Below the pieces are notes generated by a model. It saw only the letters and a list, made by a program, of their open reading frames with translations, searched no databases and was not told where the DNA came from. DNA of 64,000 bases, taken from positions 99,146,112 through 99,210,111 of the forward strand of contig CM060947.1 in the NCBI GenBank assembly GCA_030765055.1, in the 5' to 3' direction. Position 1 is the first letter of the stretch, and every line of letters begins with the position of its first letter. This stretch comes from Mantis religiosa (lineage: Eukaryota > Arthropoda > Insecta > Mantodea > Mantidae). A program made the translations under genes and the position numbers. Positions 33,146-43,965 of the stretch are shown here, piece by piece.

Positions 33146-34474
33146 AATTATGTACCATTTTAGTACTTCATGTGGTGATAACTGTCGGTTAATTCAATCA
33201 GAACCAGTATTATAGGAGCGAGTTTAGGAATAGTGATGTTATTTTTCTTTTCATGTATTCAAGAATATTTGCTTTTTCCAAAAGGTGGTAGGTTTCAGAT
33301 TTAGGACACGACTGTGATAAGAAGTATTATTTAATACAATTGTGGATGGCTATTCTAATTTCTGCAAGACCCTATTTTCAAAACAATCTTCAAAACTTTG
33401 TGCATTTATTGACCCCTGATAATCTGCAGGTAATTTTCCATATTTTTATGCATCACAAATAAAGCATCATTCACAAAACTTGATATTCTGCCACAGTGTG
33501 TAATGATAATTCTCTGTCACCTTTACCAAGGGCGTAGTTAAAAACAATTGTGACTATCATCAGACCAGTTTTTCATATGGCAGGAATTATGTCATACCAC
33601 ATTTAATCTAAATATATGTCATAGTAACTTGTGCAGGAAGATGAGTGACTTAAATATTTACAGCACCTTGCTTGAGTCCCATAGATATCAAAAGACTACG
33701 TAAATAAAATCCACTCAGCAAACTTTCTTTTCTTAACCATTCCTCGCCATTCTCTTCTGACTCAATTCACATCCAGTTTTCCCTATCAAGCCTACTATTC
33801 ATAAAGCGGATTCATGAAATGTTAAACTAATTTCCAAATGTACCAATATTTTAATACTTTATCACCATTATCTCACAAGGCTTTTTGTTTAACAAAGCAA
33901 GGTTTTCCATTGTTTTTATATGATACCAATAAATGCACTTCTGTATACTGGAATTGTTCTTATGAGTGTTTTCTGTACACTTTGTACTTATAGCATAGAC
34001 TCCTCATCCAACATTGGCTTCATACCACTTCCTCTTCATATCTGCGTATGAAAATAAATGGTGTTCAGGGTTGGTTGTTTTTTTGCATGCAACAAGTATC
34101 TCATAACATTCATGAATGTTTTCTTCTCTTTTATAAAAGAAGAAAATTATCTTTCATTAAATCTCTTTTGTGGGTGTATTTCACTCATTTGATACAAACT
34201 CTGTGTGAGTTATCTTGTTCATTCTTGTGATGATATATCGCATAGACAAAACTTGAATTTATCATTTTCAGTCAGAATGTGCTGCACTTTGTTTGTAAAA
34301 TTAAGTAAATATTTTAAAGCTTTTCCAGCTTAATATTTTAAAGCTTAATAGCTTGTGTTTGCCAAATATGTTTTTTTTTTTCTTGGGGAGAAAGAAGGAA
34401 ATAAAAAAAAATAGAACAAATTAAATATTCATATTTGTCATTGTGAGAGCTATAGAGCATATATGAGTTATAAA
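33146..34474. other. AT-rich DNA, nothing recognised
   Basis: No supported coding sequence, RNA gene or bounded repeat. Confidence 0.5.
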
Positions 34475-34499
34475 ATGGATATTATAGTATAAAAGTGAA

Positions 34500-34591
34500 T
34501 CGAGAATATATTGACACATTGCTTCACTCACACTGTTTATTCACAGGACATGTTTCAAGAGCTCTTGCTCCTATCCTCAGCTGATACTCGA
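34500..34591 (-). ncRNA. hammerhead-ribozyme-like motif, PLE-2 left arm
   Basis: Mirror image of the motif at 35587-35678, with the same core and stems as far as can be compared. Confidence 0.5.
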
Positions 34592-35076
34592 CTAGTGCAA
34601 GTTGTAGTGGTTTCTCCTTTCTCCGTATTGTCAATAGATGGCGTGATGTACTTGTCAAAGATGTCCGGTGGTGGAGTTTCAAAATTCATGACTCTATGAC
34701 GATTTTTGTTAATGAAGATTTTTTCCCATACGGAAAGGTCTATGGGGTGATTAACGTATTTTATTAGAGATGTTTCCAAATTGATGTCATGTCTAGTATT
34801 CAAAAAATGAAAAGCCACTGCTGATTTTTCTGTTTCACCATTTTTAATGTTTCTTATATGTTCTTTAGTTCTGATGTTAATATTTCTTTTTGTTTTTCCT
34901 ATATAAATTTTAGGGCAAGTTTCACATTTGATCTCATAGATTCCTGGTTTTTCTTTGGTAGTGATTGAATTTTTGGGAGGGCCTTTTAACAAATTTCTGA
35001 TATTAAACCTATTTTGAGGTGCAAGAGTTATGTTGTGTTTTGAGAAGATTTTTTGGAATTTGTTATAGGCTGAATA
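34555..35076 (-). CDS. PLE-2 left-arm GIY-YIG endonuclease fragment
   Basis: Open from the palindrome centre to the stop, with the same peptide as the right arm. It holds the nuclease core KPGIYEIKCETCPKIYIGKT, followed by NINIRTKEHIRNIKNGETEK and SAVAFHFLNTRHDINLE. The RT domain is missing, so it is 5'-truncated. The annotated-looking start around 34992 is a Leu codon (TTG), not a Met; no true start exists in the arm. Confidence 0.75.
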   Translation of the reverse strand, partial: YSAYNKFQKIFSKHNITLAPQNRFNIRNLLKGPPKNSITTKEKPGIYEIKCETCPKIYIGKTKRNINIRTKEHIRNIKNGETEKSAVAFHFLNTRHDINLETSLIKYVNHPIDLSVWEKIFINKNRHRVMNFETPPPDIFDKYITPSIDNTEKGETTTTCTSRVSAEDRSKSS

Positions 35077-35101
35077 TTGACAATACGGAGAAAGAAGAAA
35101 C

Positions 35102-35623
35102 TATTCAGCCTATAACAAATTCCAAAAAATCTTCTCAAAACACAACATAACTCTTGCACCTCAAAATAGGTTTAATATCAGAAATTTGTTAAAAGGCCCT
35201 CCCAAAAATTCAATCACTACCAAAGAAAAACCAGGAATCTATGAGATCAAATGTGAAACTTGCCCTAAAATTTATATAGGAAAAACAAAAAGAAATATTA
35301 ACATCAGAACTAAAGAACATATAAGAAACATTAAAAATGGTGAAACAGAAAAATCAGCAGTGGCTTTTCATTTTTTGAATACTAGACATGACATCAATTT
35401 GGAAACATCTCTAATAAAATACGTTAATCACCCCATAGACCTTTCCGTATGGGAAAAAATCTTCATTAACAAAAATCGTCATAGAGTCATGAATTTTGAA
35501 ACTCCACCACCGGACATCTTTGACAAGTACATCACGCCATCTATTGACAATACGGAGAAAGGAGAAACCACTACAACTTGCACTAGTCGAGTATCAGCTG
35601 AGGATAGGAGCAAGAGCTCTTGA
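35102..35623 (+). CDS. PLE-2 right-arm GIY-YIG endonuclease fragment
   Basis: From the centre it reads YNKFQKIFSKHNITLAPQNR, then LLKGPPKNSITTKEKPGIYE and CETCPKIYIGKTKRNINIRT, and ends SRVSAEDRSKSS and a stop at 35621-35623. The last codons overlap the hammerhead-like motif, so coding and ribozyme sequences share DNA. The fragment has no own start codon or promoter that I can see. Confidence 0.75.
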   Translation, partial: YSAYNKFQKIFSKHNITLAPQNRFNIRNLLKGPPKNSITTKEKPGIYEIKCETCPKIYIGKTKRNINIRTKEHIRNIKNGETEKSAVAFHFLNTRHDINLETSLIKYVNHPIDLSVWEKIFINKNRHRVMNFETPPPDIFDKYITPSIDNTEKGETTTTCTSRVSAEDRSKSS

Positions 35624-35678
35624 AACATGTCCTGTGAATAAACAGTGTGAGTGAAGCAATGTGTCAATATATTCTCGA
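35587..35678 (+). ncRNA. hammerhead-ribozyme-like motif, PLE-2 right arm (best case)
   Basis: All parts occur in order. Stem I is tcgag (35587-35591) with ctcga (35674-35678), supported by tat/ata. The core CTGAGGA (35598-35604) matches CUGANGA, then one extra t. Stem II is aggagc/gctctt, then GAAA (35622-35625). Stem III is acatgt (35625-35630) with atgtgt (35659-35664). The cleavage-site C of GTC is at 35665. The stem III loop is long. PLE-encoded hammerheads are an established class; self-cleavage here is predicted, not shown. Confidence 0.6.
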
Positions 35679-35751
35679 TTCACTTTTATACTAATTTGTG
35701 CTTCACTGTCCCTACGCTTCTTTCAAGTTTATACTTTGATGGATATTATAG

Positions 35752-37303
35752 TTCAGCTGCATTTTACCATTTTTCCAAATCCTTCTCCATGATTTGTTTT
35801 TGAAACCTTATTCTTAGTCTTCCTTTTTTCCTGCCTTTTCCAAAGGTGTCCTTGATGTCCAAGAATGCCTGTTTCATCAGAATCAAAATTACATTCACGA
35901 AGAAAGAACACATCATTATAGTGTCCAGCCATAAGTGAAAGAAAGATTTTCAGCAGCAGAATTAAATATTGGTGGAGTATGTGGCTTCTGAAGGATGTAC
36001 ATGAAAGAGTAAGTAATTTGTTGCATACTTCTAAATTATAGTTCACAACTTCTTGTTAGAGAAGAGTATGCTCCCTCAGTCAAAAGTTTTGTTTCTGTCC
36101 AAAGAATTTCAGCTTTCTCTGTCCCAACATTTCAGTATTCAAATTTATGTCTCATGATGTTAAAAATGCTGTTTTACAAATTACTTTTGGAGACAAATTT
36201 ACACTTAATTAGCTTTACTGTACAACGTAAAATAACTTTACTATAGAACATGCATTCCATTGCAAAAAAGGCTTGAACTTAGTGTAAATTTGAGTTGAAT
36301 AGCCGTCTTTAAAATTAGCATATGCTTCAATCTCTGCCAATTCCAATTCTTATTCTAAAACTGTTATTTTTTATTGTAGTTCACAAATACTCTGGATGAA
36401 GAAATAAATTAGTAAATGCAGCAAACTAGTAATTTTAGCTGATAGAATGCATTGTCCAGCACTGAATTTCTTAGATACATAGAACTTATACATTCCTACT
36501 CAATTTTGCAATATGTAGTTAAGTGTTTCATTTGTAGAGAAATTATTTTGTGCATGCAGATTAGTGCCCTACCTTTTTTGTTTTTAATGAAATCTCTGAT
36601 TATGAAAGTCTTTAGTTATTTAACAAGTTATAATGTTTGAGATTTTAATCATGATTCAGTGTTAGGCATGATTATTGTTGTAGTGCAATAAGATTTGCAA
36701 GAATGGACTTGTAAATTAGAGGGGATGTTTTAGTAAATAACTTGAGATGTGTTGGAAAGATTCCCACATGTGTATATATACTTATGAACTCACTGACTAA
36801 AAATTGAGCACTACAGAGGATGAACAGATCAGAGACAAAACATGTTACTGAATTATGTTCTATGTGTTATGATTATGCTATCAGTAAAATATTGATCAAT
36901 TTATTTTGAGTCCTGGAATATAGTACTATGAACAGTCTGAGTTAACAAAGCCTTTGCTTTGCCAAAGCAACAACTGATCATTATTGTTCATACTCCAGTG
37001 TTACACTTATGCATTTCACTGTATCATGTTATCTTTTTGCTGCTTGCATTATCTACAGGCTTAGTTTTTCTTTTTTTCTTTCTTTTTTCCCCCCTCCCTG
37101 CATTAGCACCACTCACATGTAAATAGTATAAGAAGAATCCATATATTAAGCATTTGCATTAACCTTTGGTTTAAAACAATTGCAGAAACTAGAACTCATA
37201 GCCTTCTGTGATACAATTTCAAGTTATTGTTGTTGTTGTTTGCTAATACTCTAAATTTTGGACTTCATTCCTTCTCTGTCTGGCATCCCAATAATAAGAT
37301 GTT
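35752..37303. other. AT-rich DNA, nothing firm
   Basis: A 97-codon minus-strand ORF (35753-36046) ends in a Lys-rich tail with no recognised domain. Otherwise empty. Confidence 0.4.
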
Positions 37304-37316
37304 AGTTGTGTGTAAA

Positions 37317-37669
37317 TTGAATGAATGAATGAATTCTTGTATTTCCTGGTGCGGAACATAGGGCCCCTGAAGCCCGTAACCTCGAGGCCTGTAGGCAACA
37401 TGTTGAGAATCGGAGGTTTCCAGATCAGAGAGAGTCCGGGATGAGTGATCAGCACATCACTGGAAGTGAAAGTTCAAGAGAGATGAGGTGATAGGAAAGA
37501 TGATGATGGAGCAATCAGTGGAATGCTGGCTGGGGAAACCAGAGGACCCGGGGAAAACCTGCTCCTAGCGCCATGTCCACCTCAAATCTCACTTTGTGAT
37601 CGCCTGGGATCAAAACCAGGTCACCTTGGTGAGAGCCAAGCGGTCTAACCACTCAGCCATGGCACAGCC
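37317..37669 (-). mobile_element. tRNA-derived SINE, family 2, copy a (long form)
   Basis: Minus-strand head ccatggctgagtggttagac is an A-box-like tRNA sequence, followed by a B-box-like ggttttgatcccaggcga and a conserved body with the tttcccc block. It ends in a (TTCA)n tail at 37320-37332. Near-duplicate flanks agttgtgtgtaaa (37304-37316) and agttgcatgtaaa (37670-37682) differ at two sites. It is about 100 bp longer than copies b and d. Confidence 0.75.
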
Positions 37670-37689
37670 AGTTGCATGTAAAGATCACA

Positions 37690-38110
37690 TTCTATTTTTG
37701 GAATTGCTCAGCATAGTAGTAAATGTTCTTTGTCCATAATTGAATTTGGAAGTTAACAAAGGGTGCACTGTGGGGTATTATATATATTTATGTTATGCAG
37801 GTGTGCAGCTAAACAGTCATGACCAGCAGTTGGTCGAAATATTGCTACTGATTTTCTTTGTGGGTAATCAGGAATGTATTTCTTATCTTCCAGAATGATA
37901 CTCCACTTTTCATCTATACTTGCAGTTTTAAACTCTTCTTGTTGAAATGTTTTTATTTAATTACTAATTTGTGCTTTGCAGAGTGAAAAGATAAATTCTT
38001 GTATTTTGCATGTTTGATACGTGTGCCCTTTTTTGCTAGTATATCAGCTTGTTCGTTTCCAGCCAGTCCCATATGTGCTGGAATCCAGTTTAGTACTATC
38101 TGTTTAATTT
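37690..38110 (-). pseudogene. LINE ORF2 C-terminus with RNase H
   Basis: The minus strand reads WIPAHMGLAGNEQADILAKK, an RNase H segment with its Asp. Further on come SVAIFRPTAGHDCLAAHLHN, then CTLC...IMDKEHLLLC, a zinc-binding C-terminus. The order RNase H then C2HC-type motif is typical of Jockey/I-group LINEs that carry RNase H. Stops and frameshifts are present, and the RT and endonuclease are not recognisable. SINE copy a lies directly at its 3' side. Confidence 0.7.
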
Positions 38111-38441
38111 CAAGTTTAACTACATAAAACATATGAAAAGTCCTGTTGCCAGTTCGACAACAATGTCATTTAAGAAGCTTGAGATAAATGATACAAATAG
38201 TATGCATACCATGATGCTCTTGTGCCAAGCATTTTGTAATCTATTGCTTGAGGTCTTAGTATATTATGGTCTTGCTAATCAGCTGAAAATCAGCTTATGG
38301 TTCTTCTGTCTGTTATGCAAGCTGAACAATCTCAGTGGGGGAGGGAAAAAAGTAGTTAGTTCAGCCATACAATTAGGCCTAGTATAAGCCTCAGAGGTGT
38401 ACAATGGCATTAAGCCTTATAGTTGAACTTTTTATAGCTAT

Positions 38442-38694
38442 GCCCACCTCGGTAGCATAGATGGTAGCAAGTCTGCCTCACGTTCAAGAGGTCCCGAGTT
38501 CGAATCTCGGTCAGGGTGAGTTATCTGGATAAGGTTTTTGCCGGGGTTTTCCCTTATCCTGATAGACGAATGTCAGGTAACTCTAAGCTCCATGGACCCC
38601 GAACTCATTTGAGCATCATTTCACCCAATTCATTCATCGTCCGATAGTACTTAACATTGGAGGATGTTAATTACAAAAAAGAAAAAGAAAAAAA
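38442..38694 (+). mobile_element. SINE family 1, copy d, intact
   Basis: A perfect 16-bp duplication, AACTTTTTATAGCTAT, flanks it (38426-38441 and 38695-38710). The full tRNA-like head includes the B-box-like gagttcgaatctcgg; the body, the 3' hairpin and an A-rich tail follow. This is the best-preserved copy of the family here. Confidence 0.9.
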
Positions 38695-38710
38695 AACTTT
38701 TTATAGCTAT

Positions 38711-39547
38711 AATACAAGAACTTGTTAAGAAATTTCTTAACACCATTTTTCCCAATTTGTGCACAAATATAGTGTGCTGAATTTTTTCTATTCATTGAAT
38801 ACAATGGCTTCATCTGTAGAAAGAAAGTTCTATGAATCTTGGCACTGCACAGAGCAGCTAATAGCAGCAGCAACATACCGAGTAGTATCTTGTAGTGCCT
38901 TGTTTAACCTTTTCTTGTTACTGCAGATGTGTTTTTAGAATTATTTGATCTGAAAATTAAAATTAAACATATTGGTAATGATTAAAGTTCACTTCATGGA
39001 AAAGGTTTTACACAACAAAAATAAAGGAAAGTAAATAAAAATGTAAAATTTGCTGAATAGAAAAATTATTCTCCATATCTGCCATCTATACCCAAATATT
39101 TTCTTAAACTTTTAATTATAAAACCACAAAAGAGTAATACACTCTTGTATGCAATGTTATACAAATATAATGAAGGAAAAATCTTTGGATCCACTCCCTA
39201 AGCAATGCTATATCTAGCATATTGGTTATATTCAAACCATTATGCAACTCTTTTAGCAGCTCAACTCTTTGCCACTCAATACCAACTCTTTTCTGACACT
39301 TAAAGTGTGTAAACTCTGGCAATGGTGATTTGTAGACTCATACTCTTCTAAGCATTTCTGTAGTACTTTTATATATGTAAACACTTCACATTTTTCATGA
39401 TAAACCTTAATTCTTTTATACATTAATTCCAAAAATATCAATCATATTGTTGTTTGGGTCAGTTAATTCATAGAAAATAATCTCATAAGATACACATAAT
39501 ATTGAAGAAATATACTCCTGTTTCTTTTTAAAGGACAAGAAAGAAAA
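38711..39547. other. AT-rich DNA, nothing recognised
   Basis: Short AT-driven ORFs only. Confidence 0.4.
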
Positions 39548-39946
39548 ATGTGCTTCAACAATAAGCTTGATAACGATTGTCCGTTTGCACCAAACCAAGT
39601 TAAATGCCAATCAGTAACGATCAATTCAGTACTGGAGTGTTTAGCACTTAATCTGTCAGTGGCGCTGATCAGAAGAGGGCTACTCACTTTTTTTGCAGTA
39701 ACAGGGGTCATCGCTTTTATAATAAACCTTTATTTAAGTGGCACGAAAGATTTAAGCAAGCTTGCTTTGTTTTGTCTAAAGCCTCCGCAGAGTAACAGTT
39801 TCGTATCGGGCAGCGCTATAGCGAAGATTAAACTGCGAAGGCCTACCGTAAAGGAAGTGAGTCGCGCATCATGTAGTATCATTACCCTATGGCTTGTAGG
39901 CACAACACATGGTGGGCCCCCTACAAGCGTGCGGTTGCCATGGTAA
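39548..39946 (+). CDS. unidentified 132-residue ORF with hydrophobic segment
   Basis: I do not recognise this ORF. It is more GC-rich than its surroundings. Residues about 43-65 are hydrophobic (GLLTFFAVTGVIAFIINLYL), and it ends Arg/Pro rich before a stop. The complementary strand is also largely open here, so it may be antisense to, or part of, an uncharacterised repeat. The (TTA)n tract beginning 60 bp downstream would suit a retroposon 3' tail. Confidence 0.25.
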   Translation: MCFNNKLDNDCPFAPNQVKCQSVTINSVLECLALNLSVALIRRGLLTFFAVTGVIAFIINLYLSGTKDLSKLALFCLKPPQSNSFVSGSAIAKIKLRRPTVKEVSRASCSIITLWLVGTTHGGPPTSVRLPW

Positions 39947-40004
39947 CCATTACGTTATTGCTGTGAGAAGGATAGATGATGAACGTTGTTTGGCAGCGTA
40001 GCTC

Positions 40005-40126
<122 letters not shown>

Positions 40127-40178
40127 CGTGCTATAGGAAGCCAGTTTCTGTGGTGTCATCTCTAGGTTTTCTCGTAAT

Positions 40179-40429
40179 GAAATTGAAATGTGTTTTATTT
40201 AACGTCCGCCTTTACTACATACGGCACGGTAGGCGGTGACACTGATGATGCATGAAATGAAGATGGTGCACTGGTGGAATGAGATGGCGGGGGAAACCGA
40301 AGATCCCGAAGAAAATACACCCCAGCGCCGTGTTATCCACCACACATTTCACTTTGCAGTCGCCTGGGATCGAACCAAGCTCCTGGTAAGAGCCAAGCGG
40401 TCTAACCACTCAGCCATGGCGCGGCCCTA
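40179..40429 (-). mobile_element. SINE family 2, copy b, intact
   Basis: The minus-strand start ggccgcgccatggctgagtg is followed by ggttcgatcccaggcgac, the B-box. The body has the tttcccccgccatctc block. Flanks of 11 bp, TTTCTCGTAAT, are identical (40168-40178 and 40430-40440). Confidence 0.88.
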
Positions 40430-40440
40430 TTTCTCGTAAT

Positions 40441-41507
40441 TGTGAATTGTGTAGTGTGCCGTGAATATAGATGAAGACCAACCTGAAACCAGCATTAATG
40501 CATGCTTTCAAATGAAGATACCTAATGGTGCAGGAGCTTTGGTTTTCGAGAAGTGAAACCGAACGACATGAGATTTTGAAGAAAGGGCGTCCAACGTCGA
40601 CATTACATCTTTTTCATTAAAATAATACAAAACACATACATTTCAAACTTCATGGTATGAACAGCACAAGTGGTTATGTGGTAGCTCTACAAAAGGCAAG
40701 TTATGTTATTGCTGGCCATGTTTGGAGTTTTGCGATAAGCAGTGAGAATAGCGAATTTGTAATTGATAATTGCATCAATTATGTAATCAGCGTACTTCGT
40801 AGATTAGGATCAGAAACATTACACAGTAGGAGCCGAGATGTTTCAAATGTATGGGCATACATGTAGAAAGAAGGTAAAAGCAAAGAACTGGTTAATCAGA
40901 AGTTTTTTAAAAAAAAAAAAAATATTCGAAAAGATTACGTTCCCGGTGAAGAATACAGTTCATGTGGTACTGAACAATTTAAATAATTTCAGTAAAGGGG
41001 CATAGTGCAATACAGCCAATAAAAAAAAGCTACAATATCAGCGATTATGAGCATTAATACGAACATATTTGCAAAACTAATTCAGCCGGTAAATTGTGTG
41101 GAAGTTTTTCTGCAAGGACTGTACAGCATTTTTAACGAGCATGTTATCTGAGTAGCATATGAAGCTGACACAGAAATTTGCTTAATGCCATCCACAGCAA
41201 GAATGACAATGAAGAACAACATGGCGATGAAGATGATTATGATGAAACTGACATGGAGGTGTAAGCGGGGGCACTTTGAATGTTAGTGAAGTGATTACCT
41301 ACTCATTTAAACAATGTTATTCAGTTAATGGACAGGCAAAATTAATCAAACAGCATTCATCTTCTCCATCTTGCCACAATACGCGGAGAGAAAACGTAGC
41401 GCATAATTGCGTCAAACAAATCTTATTTTTTTAAACAAATATATATTAGGTTGGTGTAAAGTATGTACAATGGAATATAAATCAAGATAGGTTACGGCTG
41501 GAATTCA
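40441..41507. other. unassigned, AT-rich
   Basis: No supported feature. A short A-run lies near 40910. Confidence 0.4.
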
Positions 41508-41610
41508 GCCGTGCTGTCTTCCACAAATCTCACTTTGCGGTTGCCTGGGAACGAACTCGGGCCGCCTTGGTGAGAGACAAGCGGTCTAACCACTTAGCCA
41601 TGGCGCGGCC
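41508..41610 (-). mobile_element. SINE family 2, copy c, 3'-truncated
   Basis: Only the tRNA-like head and the start of the body (caaagtgagatttgtgg) are present. Flanking duplication was not found. Confidence 0.75.
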
Positions 41611-42329
41611 TCTACCGCATAGCATTGGGAAAAGCACAAGAAGAGGAAAAAAGTACAAACATTTTTTAGAACCACTATATCTGTTGTATATAAGTTATGT
41701 TCTAATATCTGTTTCCGCAGCTCTGTGATGAAATACATGCTCTAACAAGCGGGCGGAATGATTACGTTCCGAACCAAGCCCACAGCTGTACTTTTGTATT
41801 TCTTGCGCCGGGGAAATGATGCCGGAAGTTCTTTATGCACTCACTGCATTGTAATTTTCCGAAAGTAGCATGCCACTTCCACAAGATTGTGTGGAGCTGA
41901 CTGCTACTTTTGGTGAAAACAGTTCACAAATCTCCAGAGAGTTGGGTTGTGACTGAAGAACAGTGAAGAGATGTGCGAGAGGATTTCAAATGGAATGGTG
42001 CTATTCAGCACCACGTTGAGATTACATTTGCGAAAGGATCTCTGGGTTGGGAAGCTGCAACATCCTGCAGATGTAACTACGTCCTGTCCTAGGGGATGGT
42101 GCCAATGTTTCGGGTCACGCAGTCTCAGTCTGAGCTTTTGTCAGATCTGAGTCTCAGGTTGAGTAATTCCTTTATGTTACGCACGGCTGCTGCAGTCGAA
42201 GCATGAAAACCTCTTACCTCCGGTTTAGTCTGACGGGAGTTGGAACTAATTTCCTAAATGAAACGAAATAATCGTTCAGTTTTTTATTCAATATGGATTT
42301 AACGAACGTGTCGTATCACAAATGAATGC
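41611..42329. other. unassigned; shares a motif block with 55845-56030
   Basis: Contains gttgggaag and gctgctgcagtcgaagcatg about 150 bp apart. Similar blocks recur in the same order at 55.85-56.03 kb, suggesting an unnamed dispersed repeat. Confidence 0.3.
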
Positions 42330-43290
42330 ATAGCTTTAGCTAGTCTAGCCATAACCGCCACTGTTTGACAAGGAAAGCTTTAAACTTCCAGTGGTCTCCT
42401 CTTGTAGACGATGTCCTCAAGCAGTGACCACAGTCTGTACCCCTGAGGATTCAGGTCCGGATTGCTTCTGGACTAATGTTCAGGTGAAATGAAATCAGGG
42501 ACATGACGCTGAAGCCATGTTTGCGTTGTCCTGGCCTTGTGGGCAGGGGCAGAATCCTACTGGAAAGTCCATGGTTGGTTTTGAAACAATGTGCCACTCT
42601 AATTCTTAATAGGCTCCAAAACAGTGCGTTCATACACTGGCGCTGGTTTTAACGACCTTTTCGCAAAAATGTAGCTGGATGGTACCAGAATAACTCAACC
42701 CCCCCCCCCCCCCCCCCACCACGCCATCTTTGAGGAGAATGGATGGGCCCTCTAAACTTTAGGAACCTTATTGCTGGCTTCCCGAGATGACGATGTATAA
42801 ACCCTGTCGTTTTGCACATTGAAAGACTCCTCGATAGTGAAAACTTTTTCATCGGCGAAGAGGATGTTCCGATGACCATTTTGAACGTAACGCTGTAGGA
42901 GACGTCAACATTTAAGCACTCTCAGCTTCTTTAGGCGTGGTCAAGACGTCGGCGATATGCCCTTAGTCCAAGGTCCTCTGACAGAAGCCTGGACATTGTC
43001 TTTTCTGAAATGTTCATTTTACAGGACAAGATAGTCTGCTTCCGCACAGTATTTCTCCGAGCGTGATCCGCCACTGCATTTTGTTCTGCTGGAGTCTGAC
43101 GCTGCGTGATCGACCCTCCCTCGGCCGATCCTTTAGAGTCCCAGTTGCAGTAAATCGCTCAATGGTGCCCTACACAAACATTCGGCTGGTTTTCAGCATT
43201 TGTAGCGTCTTGAAAATGTCACTTGCAGATTTTCCAACGTTATGCAACCCAATGACAGCTACACGATTTTCATAATCACCTCATTCCATG
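42330..43290 (-). pseudogene. maT-like (DD37D) Tc1/mariner transposase
   Basis: The minus strand from 43288 reads VAVIGLHNVGKSASDIFKTL, then IERFTATGTLKDRPREGRSR (DNA-binding and linker). ILFADEKVFTIEESFNVQND, with the first catalytic Asp, follows. A G/C homopolymer at about 42699-42717 interrupts the middle. The C-terminal motif reads SNPDLNPQGYRLWSLLEDIV, where the third Asp (NPxDY) is Gly. Inverted repeats were not identified. The gene is dead. Confidence 0.7.
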
Positions 43291-43487
43291 GCAAAACATA
43301 GAGCTAAATACTTCCTCTTTCAAAGACAAGCTAACAGTGGTTCAAGGTTTTGTGCACATACATGCAGTTGTTTACGCGCCAAACCGGATGTACAGTATGT
43401 GTCAACAATTTGTAACAGTATTTAGGGCAAGACTAGGTAGAAGAGTCTGTTTCCTGTGCAATATTAACTCAAACACTTTATACATAC

Positions 43488-43945
43488 TGTCGCGCGATAA
43501 CGCGATAAAAGGTTCGCGCGATAACGCGGCTTGTTAGTCTACACAAACAGCTGGCAGATAAATAGTGCCGATAAAGGTCTGCCGAAACAAACAAACTGAG
43601 ATGAATGAAAATTTCTGGTGACTTCTGGACTGATAGAGATAATTCTGTTTCTGGTTTATTTTAGAATGATCTAGAAATTATCGGCAAGCTATATAAGCGA
43701 TTGTGACACGCTAGCCGGTGAGTTGTAAACAGAGTGACTAAGCAGAGAACAGCTGAGAGTGTTGTAACGACAGCTAATGTAATCAGCTGTCACTGTTTGT
43801 CATGGTCATCGACCTTGGAAGACTGTGTTGTTTAGGTGATGTAATGTTGTTACGTGAGAATTGAACAGTGTATCTCTATGGAAATAAAGAACATTTGGAA
43901 TATCTGCAACTCGGCCTTTTAATTCTACGAACCCACAAAGTCACA
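43488..43945 (+). repeat. Gypsy copy B 5' LTR
   Basis: TG...CA ends (TGTCGCGCG ... AAGTCACA). A TATATAAG at 43690 and AATAAA at 43883 sit where promoter and polyadenylation signals are expected. TGGTGTCAGGAGTGCGA after the LTR resembles the complement of a tRNA-Leu 3' end, so a tRNA-Leu primer is inferred. Confidence 0.85.
43690..43697 (+). promoter_or_regulatory. candidate TATA box of Gypsy B
   Basis: TATATAAG about 200 bp inside the 5' LTR; the same string is at 47702-47709 in the 3' LTR. Confidence 0.45.
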
Positions 43946-43965
43946 ACTGGTGTCAGGAGTGCGAC

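Larger units (their letters stand above)
34488..35738. mobile_element. Penelope-like element PLE-2, head-to-head dimer
   Basis: Arms 34485-35076 and 35102-35693 (592 bp) are reverse complements around a 25-nt spacer. A perfect 13-bp duplication, ATGGATATTATAG, flanks the unit (34475-34487 and 35739-35751). Only the right side has a further 45-bp extension (35694-35738), which resembles the reverse complement of the PLE-1 extension. The two encoded peptides are identical over 145 residues, so the dimer is recent or its arms have been homogenised. Confidence 0.85.

Noticed and set aside
32855..33163. 102-codon plus-strand hydrophobic ORF
   Set aside because: It lies antisense to a recognisable transposase fragment.
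35753..36046. 97-codon minus-strand ORF with Lys-rich end
   Set aside because: No recognisable domain or splice context, and AT-rich surroundings give many such ORFs.
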